From NCBI GenBank assembly GCA_937988695.1, contig CALKHM010000189.1, forward strand, positions 1 through 34,130: DNA of 34,130 bases, in the 5' to 3' direction. Below are positions 16,292 through 25,692 of this stretch, in pieces; within the stretch, counting starts at the first letter, position 1; each line of letters opens with the position of its first letter. Origin of the DNA: an uncultured Microbacterium sp. (GTDB taxonomy: Bacteria; Actinomycetota; Actinomycetes; Actinomycetales; Microbacteriaceae). The notes beneath the pieces were generated by a model. It was not told the DNA's origin and did no database searches. It was given only the letters and a program-made list of their open reading frames with translations. The position numbers were made by a program, and so were the translations under genes.

Positions 16292-16316
16292 GGGCTTTCG
16301 CCTGCGTCGGCTGCCC

Positions 16317-17153
16317 TCAGTCCAGGAACAGCGAACGCAGCCGCGTCGTGGTGAACACAAGACCCACGACGATCATGACGACGTAGTACAGCACGTGCCA
16401 GATCATCGCCGTCGAGTACGCGCCGGTGGTCAGCGCCCGGATGAGCTCGACACCATGCCACAGCGGGAACGCCATGATCACGCCTTGGATCCACTGCGGA
16501 TAGATCGCGATGGGGTACAGCGTGGCCGAGAACAAGAACATCGGCAGCAGCACGATGTTGATCCAGTCCATGTGTTGGAACGTCTTCATGTAGCTGGTCA
16601 CGGCCATCCCGAGGCTCGCGAACCCGAAGGCCACCAGAAGCACCGCGGGCAGGGCCAGGATCGCGGTCGGTGCGAGGTTCAGTCCGAACAGCTGCATGAT
16701 GATCATGAACCCGCAGGCGTACAACAGCCCGCGCAGCAGCGCGTACAGGATCTCGCCGAAGGCGACGTCGAGCGGGCCCAGCGAGGTCGCCAGCATCCCC
16801 TCGTAGAGCTTGCCGTAGTTGAGCTTGAAGAAGACGTTCCAGGTCGAGTCGTAGATCGCGCCGTTCATCGCCGAGACCGCCAGCAGTGCCGGTGCGATGA
16901 ACGCGGCGTACGACACCGTGGTGCCGGCGGAGGTCTGCACGTCTCCGACCAGGCTCTGCAGCCCCAGGCCCATCGAGGCCAGGTAGAACACCGGCTCGAA
17001 GAACCCGGACAGGATGACGACCCAGCTCGACGACCGCGCGGCGATCAGCCCGCGCTGCACGACCGCCCAGGGGTTGCCGGCCCACAGCGCGTTCACGCCG
17101 CCGCCACGAGGCGCGGCGTCCTCGACGGTCGATGGCATCATCTGCGCGGTCAC
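16317..17153 (-). CDS. ABC-2 type transporter permease
   Basis: Membrane subunit of an ABC exporter, 278 residues with about six transmembrane helices after a 35-residue cytosolic N-terminus. The C-terminal part has the ABC-2 permease pattern MFLFSATLYPIAIYPQWI followed by FPLWHGVELIRAL, as in DrrB/NodJ-type proteins. The GTG start overlaps the stop of the preceding permease gene as GTGA, so it is the third gene of an ATPase-permease-permease operon. The two permeases are distinct paralogs and probably form a heterodimer. No substrate can be read from the sequence. Confidence 0.9.
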   Translation of the reverse strand: MTAQMMPSTVEDAAPRGGGVNALWAGNPWAVVQRGLIAARSSSWVVILSGFFEPVFYLASMGLGLQSLVGDVQTSAGTTVSYAAFIAPALLAVSAMNGAIYDSTWNVFFKLNYGKLYEGMLATSLGPLDVAFGEILYALLRGLLYACGFMIIMQLFGLNLAPTAILALPAVLLVAFGFASLGMAVTSYMKTFQHMDWINIVLLPMFLFSATLYPIAIYPQWIQGVIMAFPLWHGVELIRALTTGAYSTAMIWHVLYYVVMIVVGLVFTTTRLRSLFLD

Positions 17154-18051
17154 CTCGCGAGCCTACGGGTGAAGACGCGGCGTGCCAGCAGATAGCCGCC
17201 GACGCTGAGCACGAGCAGGTACGCCACGTGCACGACCAGCATGACCGGGTCGGCTCCCGCGCCGAAGCCGGCCATCCGGCCGAGCTCGGTGGCGTGCCAC
17301 AGCGGCGAGATCCAGCCGATCCACTGAAGCCAGACCGGCAGGTTGCCCAGCGGGTAGAACGTGCCCGAGAACAAGAACATGGGCATGAACACGAACCGCT
17401 GCACGAGGGCGAACTGCCCCTTGTCCTCTTGGAGCGAGGCAGCATATGCCATCAGCGGCATGCCGAACGACAGCCCGGCGAGAAGGCCTACCGGCACCGA
17501 GATCCAGCCGGTGGCGGGCTCGAGCACGGTGACCACGGGGAAAACCTCGCCGAAGGCCCAGATGAACAGGTAGTAGGCGCCGCCGGCGAACAGCATGCGC
17601 GCGGACGCCGCGAGCGTCACGCCGTTCGCGATCTGCGGCGACGACAGCGCAGAGGCGTTGAAGCCGTAGAAGTACCGCCGCCACTTGAATCCCGCCATCA
17701 CCGGGTAGGTGAACTCCTCGGATGCCACGGCGATGGTCGCCGTCATGAGCAACGCCGGTGCGACGAAGACGAGGTATGAGACGGATCCGCCGTCGCCGGT
17801 GGGGATCTGCTGCTGGATCAGCGCCGCAAGCCCCACCGCCAGGCCGAACAGGTACACCAACGGCTGCCCGAGCGCGCCGACGACGATCGTCCAGCCGTAT
17901 GCGCGCATCGCGCGCAGCATGTGCTCGGTGGCGTACCAAGAGCCGAACCGGCGCGGCTTGCGGCCGGCGGCGAGCGCCTCGGCGCGCAGCTCGTCGATCG
18001 AGGGATGAGCGCGGGTCGTGGCATCCGATCCCCCCTGAGCCGGCCGAAGGG

Positions 18052-18055
<4 letters not shown>
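17150..18055 (-). CDS. ABC-2 type transporter permease
   Basis: Second ABC-2 permease, 301 residues. A hydrophilic N-terminus of about 55 residues precedes six predicted helices, and MFLFSGTFYPLGNLPVWL followed by ISPLWHATELGRM is the ABC-2 signature region. I start it at ATG 18055, which overlaps the ATPase stop as ATGA; the frame is open upstream to 18643 only because it lies opposite the ATPase codons. It is a paralog of the next gene and probably its partner. The system resembles DrrAB- or NodIJ-type exporters; the cargo is unknown. Confidence 0.9.
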
Positions 18056-19038
<983 letters not shown>

Positions 19039-19044
19039 CGGACC

Positions 19045-19050
19045 ACTCTA
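19045..19050 (-). promoter_or_regulatory. Putative -10 element (TAGAGT) for the leaderless ABC transporter operon
   Basis: TAGAGT on the minus strand ends exactly 6 nt before the GTG at 19038. A TGACCG stands 17 nt further upstream (19073-19068) as a weak -35. No Shine-Dalgarno sequence lies between. Confidence 0.5.
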
Positions 19051-19118
19051 ACCGCGGCATCAGACAGCGGTCATGACGCCGGATGACACGGGCCATGCCG
19101 ACCTCGACGCGCCCGGGC

Positions 19119-19124
19119 TACCAT
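19119..19124 (+). promoter_or_regulatory. Putative -10 element (TACCAT) for a leaderless MetE-like gene
   Basis: TACCAT ends 6 nt before the ATG at 19131 with no ribosome binding site, the spacing expected if transcription starts at the A of the start codon. No convincing -35 is present. Confidence 0.45.
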
Positions 19125-19130
19125 CGCACG

Positions 19131-20243
19131 ATGACCACTCCCCCGTACCGCGCCGACATCGTCGGCAGCTTCCTGCGCCCCACCGCCGTGAAGGCCGCCC
19201 GCACCCGCCATGCCGCCGGGGACCTCGATGACGCCGGCCTGCGTGAGGCCGAGGATGCCGCCGTCGCCGACCTCGTGCAGAAGGAGGCGGCCGCGGGCCT
19301 GCGGGTCGCGACCGACGGCGAGTTCCGCCGCTCGTGGTGGCACTTCGACTTCTTCGGGTTCCTCGACGGCGTCGACATCGTCGAGCTCGACCACGGCATC
19401 CAGTTCCAGGGCGTGCAGACCAAGCCGCGCGGGGTGGAGGTCGCCGGCCCCATCCGGTTCGACCCGCGGCATCCGTTCCTGGAGCACTTCCGCGCACTGA
19501 AGGACATCACCGAGCGCACGTCGTCGGCGACGGTGAAGTTCACGATCCCCTCGCCGACCGTGCTGGATTTCCGCCTCGAGCCCGGGCACATCGACGCCTC
19601 GGCCTATGACGGGCGCGACGCGATCGTCGACGACCTGGTCCAGGCCTACCGCGATGCGATCGCCGCGTTCTACGACGCCGGCGCACGGTACCTGCAGCTC
19701 GACGACACCGCATGGGCCTACCTGTGCAGCGAGGCGGAGCTTGCCAAGGCCGCCGCGCGCGGCATCGCCGTGGACGGGATCGCCGAGCGCTATGCCGACA
19801 TCCTCAATCGCGTGCTCGCGGGAAAGCCCGACGACCTGACCGTCACCACGCACGTCTGCCGCGGCAACTTCCGCTCGACGTGGATCTCGTCGGGCGGGTA
19901 CGAGCCGGTCGCCGAGCAGCTGCTGGACGTCGTGCAGTACGACGGCTACTTCCTCGAGTACGACAGCGACCGCGCCGGCGGGTTCGAGCCGCTGCGGTTC
20001 CTGCCCCGCGGCCAGAAGACCGTGGTGCTAGGCCTGGTTACGACGAAGACCGGCGAGCTGGAGAACCCCGACGACATCAAGCGACGCATCGACGAGGCAT
20101 CCGCGTTTGCACCGCTGGAGCAGCTCGCGCTGAGCCCGCAGTGCGGGTTCGCCTCGACCGAGGAGGGCAACGTGCTCACCGAGCAGCAGCAGTGGGCGAA
20201 GGTGCGCTCGGTGGTGCAGATCGCGGCAGACGTCTGGGGCTGA
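19131..20243 (+). CDS. MetE C-terminal domain-like methyltransferase (YxjG/YxjH type)
   Basis: A stand-alone version of the catalytic half of cobalamin-independent methionine synthase, 370 residues. The zinc ligands are recognisable: H241 and C243 in HVCRGN, E276 in YFLEYD and C338 in SPQCGF. The N-terminal RADIVGSFLRP and the TDGEFRRSWWHFDF block match the YxjG/YxjH branch, which lacks the N-terminal MetE domain. The expected reaction is methyl transfer to a thiol such as homocysteine; the methyl donor of this branch is not settled. Start is ATG 19131, which begins the conserved N-terminus; an earlier ATG at 19083 in the same frame adds only unconserved residues. It is divergent from the ABC operon. 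The LigM-type demethylases further along make methyl-THF, so a metabolic link is possible but unproven. Confidence 0.88.
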   Translation: MTTPPYRADIVGSFLRPTAVKAARTRHAAGDLDDAGLREAEDAAVADLVQKEAAAGLRVATDGEFRRSWWHFDFFGFLDGVDIVELDHGIQFQGVQTKPRGVEVAGPIRFDPRHPFLEHFRALKDITERTSSATVKFTIPSPTVLDFRLEPGHIDASAYDGRDAIVDDLVQAYRDAIAAFYDAGARYLQLDDTAWAYLCSEAELAKAAARGIAVDGIAERYADILNRVLAGKPDDLTVTTHVCRGNFRSTWISSGGYEPVAEQLLDVVQYDGYFLEYDSDRAGGFEPLRFLPRGQKTVVLGLVTTKTGELENPDDIKRRIDEASAFAPLEQLALSPQCGFASTEEGNVLTEQQQWAKVRSVVQIAADVWG

Positions 20244-20270
20244 GCGGTCGTCTCGACTCGCTGCGGGCAC

Positions 20271-20299
20271 CTGCCGGCGTCGCCGAGCAGGACTATGCT
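20271..20299 (+). promoter_or_regulatory. Putative promoter of the SDR/acyl-CoA ligase pair
   Basis: CTGCCG at 20271-20276 and TATGCT at 20294-20299 are 17 nt apart. Transcription would start near 20306, leaving a short leader with AGGAG at 20323-20327 before the ATG at 20333. Confidence 0.45.
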
Positions 20300-20332
20300 G
20301 ACCACTGCCTCACGCTGTCGTCAGGAGCACGC

Positions 20333-21133
20333 ATGCCCGAAACCGCTCCGTCTGCGCTGATCACAGGCGGCTCCCGCGGAATCGGCGCACGTCTGGCGGC
20401 GCTCCTGGCCGCCGACGGCATCGACGTCACGATCACCTACCGCCGCCGCGCCGAGGCCGCCGCCGAGGTGGTCGCCGGCATCCGCCGCCGCGGCGGCACC
20501 GCGCACGCGACGCGGGTCGAGCTCGAGGACCCCGGCGACATCGACGCGCTGTTCGCCGGGGACGCCGCGTTCGACTTCGTGGTCGCCAACGCCGCGGCAT
20601 CCGCGTTCAAGCCCATCGCGCAGCTGTCGACAAGCAACCTGCAGCGTTCCTGGGAGACGAACGTGCGCTCGTTCGTGCTGCTCGCGCAGCGGGCGGCCGA
20701 ACGGATGCCGCGTGGCGGCCGCATCATCGCCGTGACCAGCTACGGCGCACACCGGGCCTTCCCGGACTACGCGGCGATCGGCGCCGACAAGGCCGCGCTG
20801 GAGGCCTGGGTGCGACACCTGGCCGCCGAGCTCGGACCGCGCGGCATCACGGTGAACGCCGTGAACGGCGGCCTCATCGACACCGAGTCGCTGCACCACT
20901 TCTACGACCTCGACGGGATGCCCGCACTCGAGGACGTCACCGCGCACGTGCCGCTGGGCCGCGCGGGGACCCCCGACGAGATGGCTCACGCCATCCGGTT
21001 CCTGCTGGGCGAGGCGGCCGGCTACATCACCGGGCAGACGATCGTGGTCGACGGCGGGCTGACCATCACCGCACCGCCGTTCTGGAAGGACGTGCGCCGC
21101 GCGCAGACGCCGACGCAAGAGGAGGAGAGATGA
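20333..21133 (+). CDS. Short-chain dehydrogenase/reductase, FabL-like
   Basis: NAD(P)H-dependent oxidoreductase of 266 residues. The cofactor loop is TGGSRGIG at 11-18. The catalytic pair is Y146 and K153 in DYAAIGADK, a Tyr-x6-Lys spacing in place of the classical Tyr-x3-Lys. This spacing, with KAALEAWVRHLAAEL, VNAVNGGLIDT and GQTIVVDGG, is characteristic of enoyl reductases such as FabL (enoyl-ACP reductase III). It may therefore reduce an enoyl thioester. The stop overlaps the next gene, an acyl-CoA ligase, as ATGA, which points to an acyl-CoA substrate and not to housekeeping fatty acid synthesis. ATG 20333 follows AGGAG. Subfamily moderately sure; substrate unknown. Confidence 0.9.
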   Translation: MPETAPSALITGGSRGIGARLAALLAADGIDVTITYRRRAEAAAEVVAGIRRRGGTAHATRVELEDPGDIDALFAGDAAFDFVVANAAASAFKPIAQLSTSNLQRSWETNVRSFVLLAQRAAERMPRGGRIIAVTSYGAHRAFPDYAAIGADKAALEAWVRHLAAELGPRGITVNAVNGGLIDTESLHHFYDLDGMPALEDVTAHVPLGRAGTPDEMAHAIRFLLGEAAGYITGQTIVVDGGLTITAPPFWKDVRRAQTPTQEEER

Positions 21134-22791
21134 CCCGCAACACCGATTACGACCCGAGCGAGCTCCAGCGCGTCTTCGAGAGTCACTTCACCTGGGCGGC
21201 CGCGTTCGAGCGCAACACGCATCGCTACGCGCACCGGCCCGCCCTGACCGACCCGCCGACGGGCCGCTCATGGACGTACCACAAGCTCGGCGAGGTCACC
21301 GGGCGCCTCGTCGAGGGCCTGCGCACGCACGACGTGGGCGTCGGCGACATCGTCTGCTACCAGCTGAAGAACACGCCGGAGTTCGCGTTCCTGTACATCG
21401 CCGCCCAGGGCCTGCGCGCGGTGAGCTCGCCGATGAACTTCCGGCTCGCGCCGGCCGAGACCGCACACATCATCGACGGCGCGAAGCCCGTCGTGTTCGT
21501 CTACGACGGTACGGATGCCGCGAACGCGGCGGAGGCGCTGCGGATCGCCGCGCACCGTCCGCGTATCGTGGCGGCCGTCGGCGGCGAGCTCATCGACGGC
21601 GCGATCCGGTTCGAGGACCTGTTCGCGGCCGAGGCGCCATCCTTCCACGCGCCCGAGGGCGCGAGCACCTGGGATGAGACCAGCCGGCTGTACACGAGCG
21701 GCACCACCGGGATGCCGAAGGCCGTGCCGCTGACGAGCCTGAACGAAGTGCTCACCGCCCACGACGTCACGATGCACTTCCCGCTGGGCCCCACCGACAA
21801 GACCATGAACATGTCCCCGTGGTTCCACCGCGGCGGCAACTACTGCGCGGGACCGAACACCGCGTTCTTCGTGGGCGCCGAGGCGGTCACGCTCCCCCAG
21901 TTCGACCCCGACGTCGTGCTCGACGCCGTGCAGGAGCACCGGCTCACCTACGTGATCGGCGCGCCGACGAACCTGGAGCGGCTCGCCGACGCACAGGAGG
22001 CACGTCCGCGTGATCTGTCCAGCCTGCGCGGCATGGTCACGATGGGCGCTCCGCTCAGCCACGACGCCGCCCTGCGCTACCAGCGCGTGCTGACCCCGCG
22101 CATCGCGAACGGGTACGGCACCACCGAGGCGTTCTGGAACACCTACCTGCGCCCGGATGACCTGCCCGGCGCCGCGGGCGCGGCCGGACGGGCGTGCCTG
22201 GACGACGACGTGGCGGTCGTGAGGGTGCAGCCCGGCCGCATCTCGGCCCCCGACGAGCACGCGCGCAAGGACGGCCAGGAGATCGGCGAGGTGATCATGC
22301 GCTCGGTGAAGTCCGGATACGCGTACCTCGGCGACCCCGGCGAGCAGGCCGAGAAGTTCCGCGATGGCTGGGTGTACCCGGGGGACCTCGCCACCTGGGA
22401 CGAGGACGAGATCGTGACCGTGGTCGGACGCAAGGACGACATGATCATCTCCGGCGGGGAGAACGTGCACCCGGTCCAGGTCGAGGAGGTGCTGGCCGGA
22501 CACGCCGGCGTCGCCGACTCGATCGTGGTCGGGCTGCCCGACCCGCAGTGGGGGGAGCTGGTCGTCGCCTACGTGCGACCGCGCGAGGGGGCGCTGACGG
22601 ATGCTGCGGCCGCCGCCGCGGAACTGGACGGGTTCCTGCGCGCCAGCGTGAAGCTCGCCGACTACAAGCGCCCCCGCCGATACACGTTCGTCGACGAGCT
22701 GCCGTACACGGCGACCGGCAAGAAACAGCACTTCAAGCTGAAGGAGCAGGCGCCGGCCGACGCCGAGGCGGGTCGCTTCGTCACGCCGTGA
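21130..22791 (+). CDS. AMP-forming acyl-CoA synthetase / aryl-CoA ligase
   Basis: Activates a carboxylic acid as its adenylate and transfers it to CoA. The 553-residue protein has the full set of ANL motifs: phosphate loop YTSGTTGMPKAV at 188-199, GYGTTE at 328-333, the hinge region GRKDDMIISGGENV at 433-446 and catalytic K531 in YTATGKK. It overlaps the FabL-like gene as ATGA with a strong GAGGAGAG ribosome binding site. Size and motifs fit medium-chain acyl or aryl substrates such as benzoates and cinnamates; the specificity cannot be read. It lies next to an aromatic catabolism island, separated by the convergent palindrome at 22804-22899. Confidence 0.92.
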   Translation: MTRNTDYDPSELQRVFESHFTWAAAFERNTHRYAHRPALTDPPTGRSWTYHKLGEVTGRLVEGLRTHDVGVGDIVCYQLKNTPEFAFLYIAAQGLRAVSSPMNFRLAPAETAHIIDGAKPVVFVYDGTDAANAAEALRIAAHRPRIVAAVGGELIDGAIRFEDLFAAEAPSFHAPEGASTWDETSRLYTSGTTGMPKAVPLTSLNEVLTAHDVTMHFPLGPTDKTMNMSPWFHRGGNYCAGPNTAFFVGAEAVTLPQFDPDVVLDAVQEHRLTYVIGAPTNLERLADAQEARPRDLSSLRGMVTMGAPLSHDAALRYQRVLTPRIANGYGTTEAFWNTYLRPDDLPGAAGAAGRACLDDDVAVVRVQPGRISAPDEHARKDGQEIGEVIMRSVKSGYAYLGDPGEQAEKFRDGWVYPGDLATWDEDEIVTVVGRKDDMIISGGENVHPVQVEEVLAGHAGVADSIVVGLPDPQWGELVVAYVRPREGALTDAAAAAAELDGFLRASVKLADYKRPRRYTFVDELPYTATGKKQHFKLKEQAPADAEAGRFVTP

Positions 22792-22803
22792 CGCGGCGCC
22801 GTT

Positions 22804-22899
22804 CCCGGTCGTTGAGCGAGGGAGCGCAGCGACCGAGTCGAAACGCGAAGGCGTAGCCCGCGCGTCGTTTCGACTCGCTACGCGCGCTCAACGACCGGG
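22804..22899. repeat. Large palindromic intergenic repeat between convergent genes
   Basis: The left arm (22804-22844) contains GGTCGTTGAGCG and GAGTCGAAACG. The right arm (22866-22899) contains CGTTTCGACTCG and GCTCAACGACCGGG, the reverse complement. About 20 bases lie between the arms. It fills most of the 124-base gap between two gene ends and would form a long hairpin in either transcript, so it may serve as a bidirectional terminator. The same half-sites occur in the ribD tail, and a weak variant near 20249. I recall this kind of repeat as common in Microbacteriaceae genomes. Confidence 0.9.
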
Positions 22900-22915
22900 G
22901 CCGATGACGCGCCGG

Positions 22916-23908
22916 TCAGTGGCCGGCGAGGGCCTGACGGTCGATCTCCTCCTGGTTCTCGACGTACGGCGTGCCGTGCGTGTGGAACGTGCCGACCGTC
23001 TTCATGCCCCAGGCCTGCCCCTTCGCGCGCTCGGCCTGGCTCCACTCCACGACCGGCCAGTCGGGGTCCAGCAGCAGCCGCGCCTGCGCGTTGGCGAACT
23101 CGATGCGGTTGCCACCGGGCTCCCACACGTACAGGAAGAACGTCTGGTTGATCGCATGCTTGTACGGCCCGTACTCGATGTACACGCCGTTCTCCAGGCA
23201 GATGTCGGCGGCCTTGAGGATGTCCTCGCGTGAGTCCGGCGCGAATGCGAAGTGGTGGAAGCGCCCGCGCTCGCCCGTCCAGTCCTCCGAGTACACGACG
23301 TCGTACGACTTCTGGTGGAACCGGAACCACCAGGCCGCCATGTGACCGTCGTCCATCCGCACCCGCTCGGACTCGCGGGCGAACATCACGTCGCGCCAGA
23401 ACTCTCCGGCGGCGTCGACATCGGCGGCGAGGTAGTTGATGTGGTCGAGGCGGCGCGCGTTGATCCCGCGGCCGGGGTAGGCCGAGGCCTGGTTCTTCAG
23501 CGCCGGTCGGTCCTCATCGTCGGGCACGTAGTGCTCGGTGTCGTAGTAGAGGGCCATCAGATGCCCGTCCGGGTCCTCGAACTCGTACGACCTGCCCACG
23601 CCCACCTCCGGGTCGCGCCAGCCATGGCCGAGCCCGGCCCGCTCGATGGCCGCCACGCGGCGGTTCAGGGCGTCCTCGCTGGTCGCGCGGAACAGCGTGC
23701 GACCCACGCCGTTGGTATCCGACGCGGTGAGCTTCAACGAGTACCGCTGGTACTCGTCCCACGTGCGCAGGTAGGCCGAGTCGCCGACTCGCGCGACCTC
23801 GCGCATCGCGCAGATGTCGCGGAAGAAGTGCAGACTCTCCTCGAACTTCGGCGTGTACAGCTCGATCGCGCCCAGGTGAGCGAGATCGAAGTTCTCCGGG
23901 CGTGCCAT
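22916..23908 (-). CDS. Extradiol ring-cleavage dioxygenase, type I (VOC fold)
   Basis: Fe(II)-dependent dioxygenase that opens a catecholic ring next to the hydroxyl pair. The 330-residue protein has two VOC halves. The iron ligands are H156 (LDHINYLAADV), H218 (FHHFAF; H219 is adjacent) and E270 (GNRIEFAN), with spacing like the H153, H214, E265 set of catechol 2,3-dioxygenase; H251 and Y260 match its active-site His and Tyr. ATG 23908 follows AAGGAGG, and the frame open to 24106 is not used. It is the last gene of an operon with GalD, aldolase and GalB homologs, which implies a gallate- or protocatechuate-like substrate. That role normally belongs to the unrelated LigAB family, so the substrate is an open question. 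Confidence 0.9.
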   Translation of the reverse strand: MARPENFDLAHLGAIELYTPKFEESLHFFRDICAMREVARVGDSAYLRTWDEYQRYSLKLTASDTNGVGRTLFRATSEDALNRRVAAIERAGLGHGWRDPEVGVGRSYEFEDPDGHLMALYYDTEHYVPDDEDRPALKNQASAYPGRGINARRLDHINYLAADVDAAGEFWRDVMFARESERVRMDDGHMAAWWFRFHQKSYDVVYSEDWTGERGRFHHFAFAPDSREDILKAADICLENGVYIEYGPYKHAINQTFFLYVWEPGGNRIEFANAQARLLLDPDWPVVEWSQAERAKGQAWGMKTVGTFHTHGTPYVENQEEIDRQALAGH

Positions 23909-23933
23909 GGTGTCCTCCTTGACGAGTGTCGGT

Positions 23934-25004
23934 TCAGATCCGCGGACGCGGGAACACGCGCCCGTCGAAGAGTTTGCGTGCGGTGCGCAGCGACGCGGAC
24001 GTCGCCCGCCAGGCTCCGTCGACGTCACGGCCGACCGAGACCCGCGCAGTGAACGTCCCGGTCGGGTGCTCGAGCTCGGTCGCCTCCGCGTCGTCGATGC
24101 GGGCAAGCTCCGACCCCACCGCGCCGGGGATGCGGATGCCGGCGGCCACCGATGCTGCCATCAGCACGCCGATCGAGGTGTGCACGCGATGCGGGATGAA
24201 CGCGCGCGTGCCGATCGCCCCACCGAGGCGGGGGGCCGAGAGCAGGAACATCTTGGGCACGGTCTGCGCGCAGACGTCGCCCAGGCCGAACAGCGCGCCG
24301 GCGGCGCAGCGAACCCGTTCGACCTCGTCGCGCACCTCGTCGCGCGCTTCCAGCTCGGCGGGGGTCTCCGCCCCGGTGACCCCGAACTCGGCGCCGTCCA
24401 TCAGCACGACCGGCATCCCGTTGTCGACGAGGGTGACGCGGTGGCCGGCGACGGTGTCGACGACCTCGCCGGTGGGCAGCAACGGGCCGCCGCCGGAAAG
24501 ACTCAGGTCGATGGGGCACGCCGTGCCCGGCACGCCGTCGATCCTCGTCTCGCCGTCGTAGACCGGCATTCCGTCGGCGGTGGCGAAGGATGCCGTGGCG
24601 ACGTCGCCCGTGTTCACCAGCCGGATGCGCACCGAGGTCTGCTCCCCCTGCGCGGCGATGAGCCCGCGCTCCACCGCGAACGGCCCGACTCCCGCCAGCA
24701 GGTTGCCGCAGGTCTGCGTGTGGCTGACCACGGGCTCGTCGACGACCACCTGCAGGAACAGGTAGTCGAGGTCCACGCCGGGTTCTGCCGAGCGCGAGAC
24801 GATCGCGACCTTGCTGGTCAGCGGATGCGCGCCGCCGATCCCGTCGATCTGCGCCGGATCGGGCGAGCCCATGATCCGCAGCATCAGGTCGTCGCGCGCG
24901 GTCGGGTCGGCGGGCACGTCGGCGGCGAGGAAGTAGGCGCCCTTCGACGTGCCGCCGCGCATCAGCATGCAGGGCACGCCGTCTCTCACCAGATCAGCGG
25001 GCAT
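23934..25004 (-). CDS. galD: 4-oxalomesaconate tautomerase (PrpF/GalD family)
   Basis: Converts the keto form of 4-oxalomesaconate into the enol used by the GalB hydratase. The 356-residue protein has the PrpF fold markers: PCMLMRGGTSKGAYF at 11-25, GIGGAHPLTSKVAIV at about 55-69 and TCGNLLAGVGPFAVERGL at 98-115, with C99 before GN. The RGGTSKG motif and flanks closely match GalD-type tautomerases. ATG 25004 lies inside the end of the aldolase gene (11-bp overlap). PrpF itself isomerises aconitate, but the neighbouring genes decide for the gallate pathway. Fairly sure. Confidence 0.87.
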   Translation of the reverse strand: MPADLVRDGVPCMLMRGGTSKGAYFLAADVPADPTARDDLMLRIMGSPDPAQIDGIGGAHPLTSKVAIVSRSAEPGVDLDYLFLQVVVDEPVVSHTQTCGNLLAGVGPFAVERGLIAAQGEQTSVRIRLVNTGDVATASFATADGMPVYDGETRIDGVPGTACPIDLSLSGGGPLLPTGEVVDTVAGHRVTLVDNGMPVVLMDGAEFGVTGAETPAELEARDEVRDEVERVRCAAGALFGLGDVCAQTVPKMFLLSAPRLGGAIGTRAFIPHRVHTSIGVLMAASVAAGIRIPGAVGSELARIDDAEATELEHPTGTFTARVSVGRDVDGAWRATSASLRTARKLFDGRVFPRPRI

Positions 25005-25692
25005 CGTATTCCTGCTGGGTCATGTACACGACGCCGAGATCGGTGAGCTCGCCGCGCAGACCCTTGCGGTCGAGGCTGAGCTCGCCGCCCGCGTAGGCGG
25101 CGCGATCCTTCTCCTCCTTCGCGAAGCGTGCATCGGCGGCGGCCAGAGCGGATGCGGCATCCTGCCGCGGCACGCACAGCACGCCGTCATCGTCGGCCAC
25201 GACGATGTCGCCGGGACGCACCAGCACGCCGCCCACGACCACCGGCACGTTCACCGACCCCGGGGTCGCCTTGACCGTGCCCTGGGCGTTCACCGCCGAC
25301 GACCACACCGGGAACCCGAGCGCGCGCAGCTCGGCGGTGTCGCGCACCCCGGTCGTGGTCACCAGGCCCCGCACGCCGCGGGCGTGCAGGGCGGTGGCGA
25401 ACAGCTCGCCGAACGCACCGTCGGCGGACGGCGATGTGGTGGCCACCACGAGGATGTCGCCGGCACGGCACTGTTCGACCGCCGCATGGATCATGAGGTT
25501 GTCACCGGGCCAGCTGAGCACCGTCACCGCGGTGCCTGCCACCCGCACGTCCTGCTGGATCGGGCGCAGCGACGTTCCGACCAGGCCGGTACGCCCCATC
25601 GCCTCGTGCACGGTCGCCACGCCGTGCACGGCGAGGGCGTCGGCGGTGGCGGCATCCGCGCGCGCGATGTCGGTGACGATCACGGCGCTCAC
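24994..25692 (-). CDS. galC: 4-carboxy-4-hydroxy-2-oxoadipate (CHA) aldolase / oxaloacetate decarboxylase
   Basis: Class II, metal-dependent aldolase of the HMG/CHA family, which splits 4-carboxy-4-hydroxy-2-oxoadipate into pyruvate and oxaloacetate and can decarboxylate the latter. The 232-residue protein shows VATVHEAMGR near residue 26, GELFATALHARGVRGLVTTTGVRD with the catalytic R117-D118, and a glycine-rich end (VVVGGVLVRPGDIVVADDDGVL). GTG 25692 overlaps the GalB stop as GTGA; the open frame upstream is a shadow of galB. The fold is shared with RraA, an RNase E inhibitor, but the R-D motif and the neighbours favour the aldolase. The name ligK is used for the same enzyme in sphingomonads. 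Confidence 0.88.
   Translation of the reverse strand: MSAVIVTDIARADAATADALAVHGVATVHEAMGRTGLVGTSLRPIQQDVRVAGTAVTVLSWPGDNLMIHAAVEQCRAGDILVVATTSPSADGAFGELFATALHARGVRGLVTTTGVRDTAELRALGFPVWSSAVNAQGTVKATPGSVNVPVVVGGVLVRPGDIVVADDDGVLCVPRQDAASALAAADARFAKEEKDRAAYAGGELSLDRKGLRGELTDLGVVYMTQQEYDAR

Noticed and set aside
23909..24106. N-terminal extension of the dioxygenase gene
   Set aside because: ATG 23908 has AAGGAGG at ideal distance and starts the conserved VOC fold; the extension is antisense-like galD shadow.
24994..25692. RraA-type ribonuclease regulator
   Set aside because: It shares the fold, but the GVRD motif and its place between GalB and GalD homologs favour the aldolase.
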